From an uncultured Lentisphaeria bacterium (GTDB taxonomy: Bacteria; Verrucomicrobiota; Lentisphaeria; Victivallales; Victivallaceae): 21,221 nucleotides of DNA. Made by a program: the position numbers and the translations under genes. The stretch lies in contig CALABZ010000423.1 in NCBI GenBank assembly GCA_937888615.1, positions 1 to 21,221 on the forward strand. Reading direction: 5' to 3'. The notes beneath the pieces are model-generated. The model saw nothing but the letters and a program-made list of their open reading frames with translations. It ran no database searches and was not told where the DNA came from. Positions 20,564 through 21,221 of this stretch are shown one piece after another (the first letter of the stretch is position 1; each line of letters starts with the position of its first letter).

Positions 20564-21221
20564 TGTCTGTTGCAACCAAACTTACTACGATCAACTCACA
20601 GGTGGCGGCGGCGCATGGCGCCGTTACCGCCAAAGGCGGGACCGGTCGGGCCGGGACCTCCACGCTGGCGGCGGCGATCAACAGCATCCCCGCGGGTGGC
20701 GGCGGTGAAACGGTTGTCCCGACCGTTTACGCGAAGCTGGAACGGATTTTGATGCGTACCCCCGCCGACGCGGTTGTTGATTATGCCGGGACATGGACCC
20801 GCGACAGCGCGTGGCTTGCCCTGGCCGACGTACCGATGACTTTTCAGAGCGGTAGTTTCGGCTGGACCGGCACCCGGGCGCTGGCACGGTACTCGAAAAC
20901 GGTCAACGGCACTACGGTATACCTGTATCTGTATCAGCTTGACGGATACTATTACGGCGATACGACCGCGTGGGATGCGGTCGGGGTGGCGAATGCCGAA
21001 CAATTTTTTGCCAATATCGGGACGCTCGGTTGGGTGGGTGAGTTGTACATGTATTATTGTTTTAGTACCACAGACTACACCCCCGCACAAGTTACCAGTT
21101 ACAACAGTGTTTCCGGGAATACTCCATTTGGCAGCTACTCGCAAGCCTACGCGATGTCTGCACCGTCGCCGTTCACCGGCCCGTGGGACCTGCTGGGCCT
21201 CGATGATATGGGAATGGGCGG
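20563..21221 (+). CDS. Phage tail-like protein, 3' end outside window
   Basis: Open from ATG 20563 to the window edge, 219 codons and incomplete. GGAGG lies about 7 bases before the ATG. The N terminus (MSVATKLTTINSQVAAAHGA, then VTAKGGTGRAGTSTLAAAIN) matches the short helical module found in gut phage tail/fibre proteins, in which A-V-x-A-K-G-G-T is followed by L-A-A-A-I-x-S-I-P. After a Gly-rich linker comes an aromatic-rich, beta-type region (TVYLYLYQLDGYYYGDTTAW) with low charge, then SGNTPFGSYSQAYAM and WDLLGLDDMGMG at the edge. A surface-exposed or receptor-binding protein is plausible. It overlaps the upstream gene by one base. Its completeness, and whether a full prophage follows, cannot be seen. 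Confidence 0.65.
   Translation, partial: MSVATKLTTINSQVAAAHGAVTAKGGTGRAGTSTLAAAINSIPAGGGGETVVPTVYAKLERILMRTPADAVVDYAGTWTRDSAWLALADVPMTFQSGSFGWTGTRALARYSKTVNGTTVYLYLYQLDGYYYGDTTAWDAVGVANAEQFFANIGTLGWVGELYMYYCFSTTDYTPAQVTSYNSVSGNTPFGSYSQAYAMSAPSPFTGPWDLLGLDDMGMG

Noticed and set aside
20596..21144. 182-codon minus-strand frame at the right edge
   Set aside because: Opposite the plus-strand tail-like frame, which has a good ribosome site, coupling to the previous gene and recognisable modules.
1..21221. CRISPR arrays, tRNA or rRNA genes, insertion sequences
   Set aside because: I looked for regularly spaced repeats, tRNA arms and transposase-like frames with terminal repeats and saw none.

Overview
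The window is about 57% G+C by eye and reads as a chromosomal stretch from a PVC-group bacterium. A Victivallales/Lentisphaerae-type gut organism fits best. This rests on the gene families present (MoxR/DUF58/DUF4159/DUF4175-like operon, C13-like plus DUF3857-transglutaminase protein, short prepilin-type proteins, a Gfo/Idh protein beside an AraC regulator). No rRNA or other phylogenetic marker is present, so the placement is inference.

Layout. (1) 1-386: non-coding, apart from an unassigned open frame at the left edge. (2) 387-1898 (+): secreted DUF4139 protein, ending at a hairpin shared with the next, convergent gene. (3) 1915-3180 (-): Gfo/Idh/MocA protein, divergent from an AraC-family regulator at 3321-4157 (+). 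The 140-bp AT-rich gap between them carries back-to-back promoter-like sequences. (4) 15858 down to 4139 (-): a tightly packed seven-gene operon of about 11.7 kb behind a near-consensus extended -10 promoter (15890-15918). Order: C13-like/DUF3857/transglutaminase protein (split by a frameshift), MoxR AAA+ ATPase, DUF58 protein, BatA-like VWA protein, DUF4175-like coiled-coil membrane protein, VWA/GATase-like membrane protein, DUF4159 protein. Neighbours overlap or lie within a few bases of each other, so translational coupling is likely. (5) 20057 down to 15951 (-): a second compact operon, a minimal type II secretion/type IV pilus-like cassette: two GspF-like membrane proteins, one short GspE/PilT-like ATPase, three small prepilin-type proteins. 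(6) 20058-20266: AT-rich divergent control region with two clear inverted repeats. (7) 20267-21221 (+): two phage-tail-like genes, the second running off the window.

How they fit together. In operon 4 the AAA+ ATPase MoxR and the DUF58 protein are expected to act at the cytoplasmic face. The two large VWA/GATase-like proteins and the coiled-coil protein are membrane anchored, and the DUF4159 and transglutaminase-like proteins carry signal peptides. This is the layout of a MoxR-driven envelope complex whose substrate is not known. Operon 5 could assemble a pseudopilus, but no secretin, prepilin peptidase or major pilin is visible here. The most notable single observation is the frameshift that splits the first gene of the MoxR operon inside its C13-like domain.
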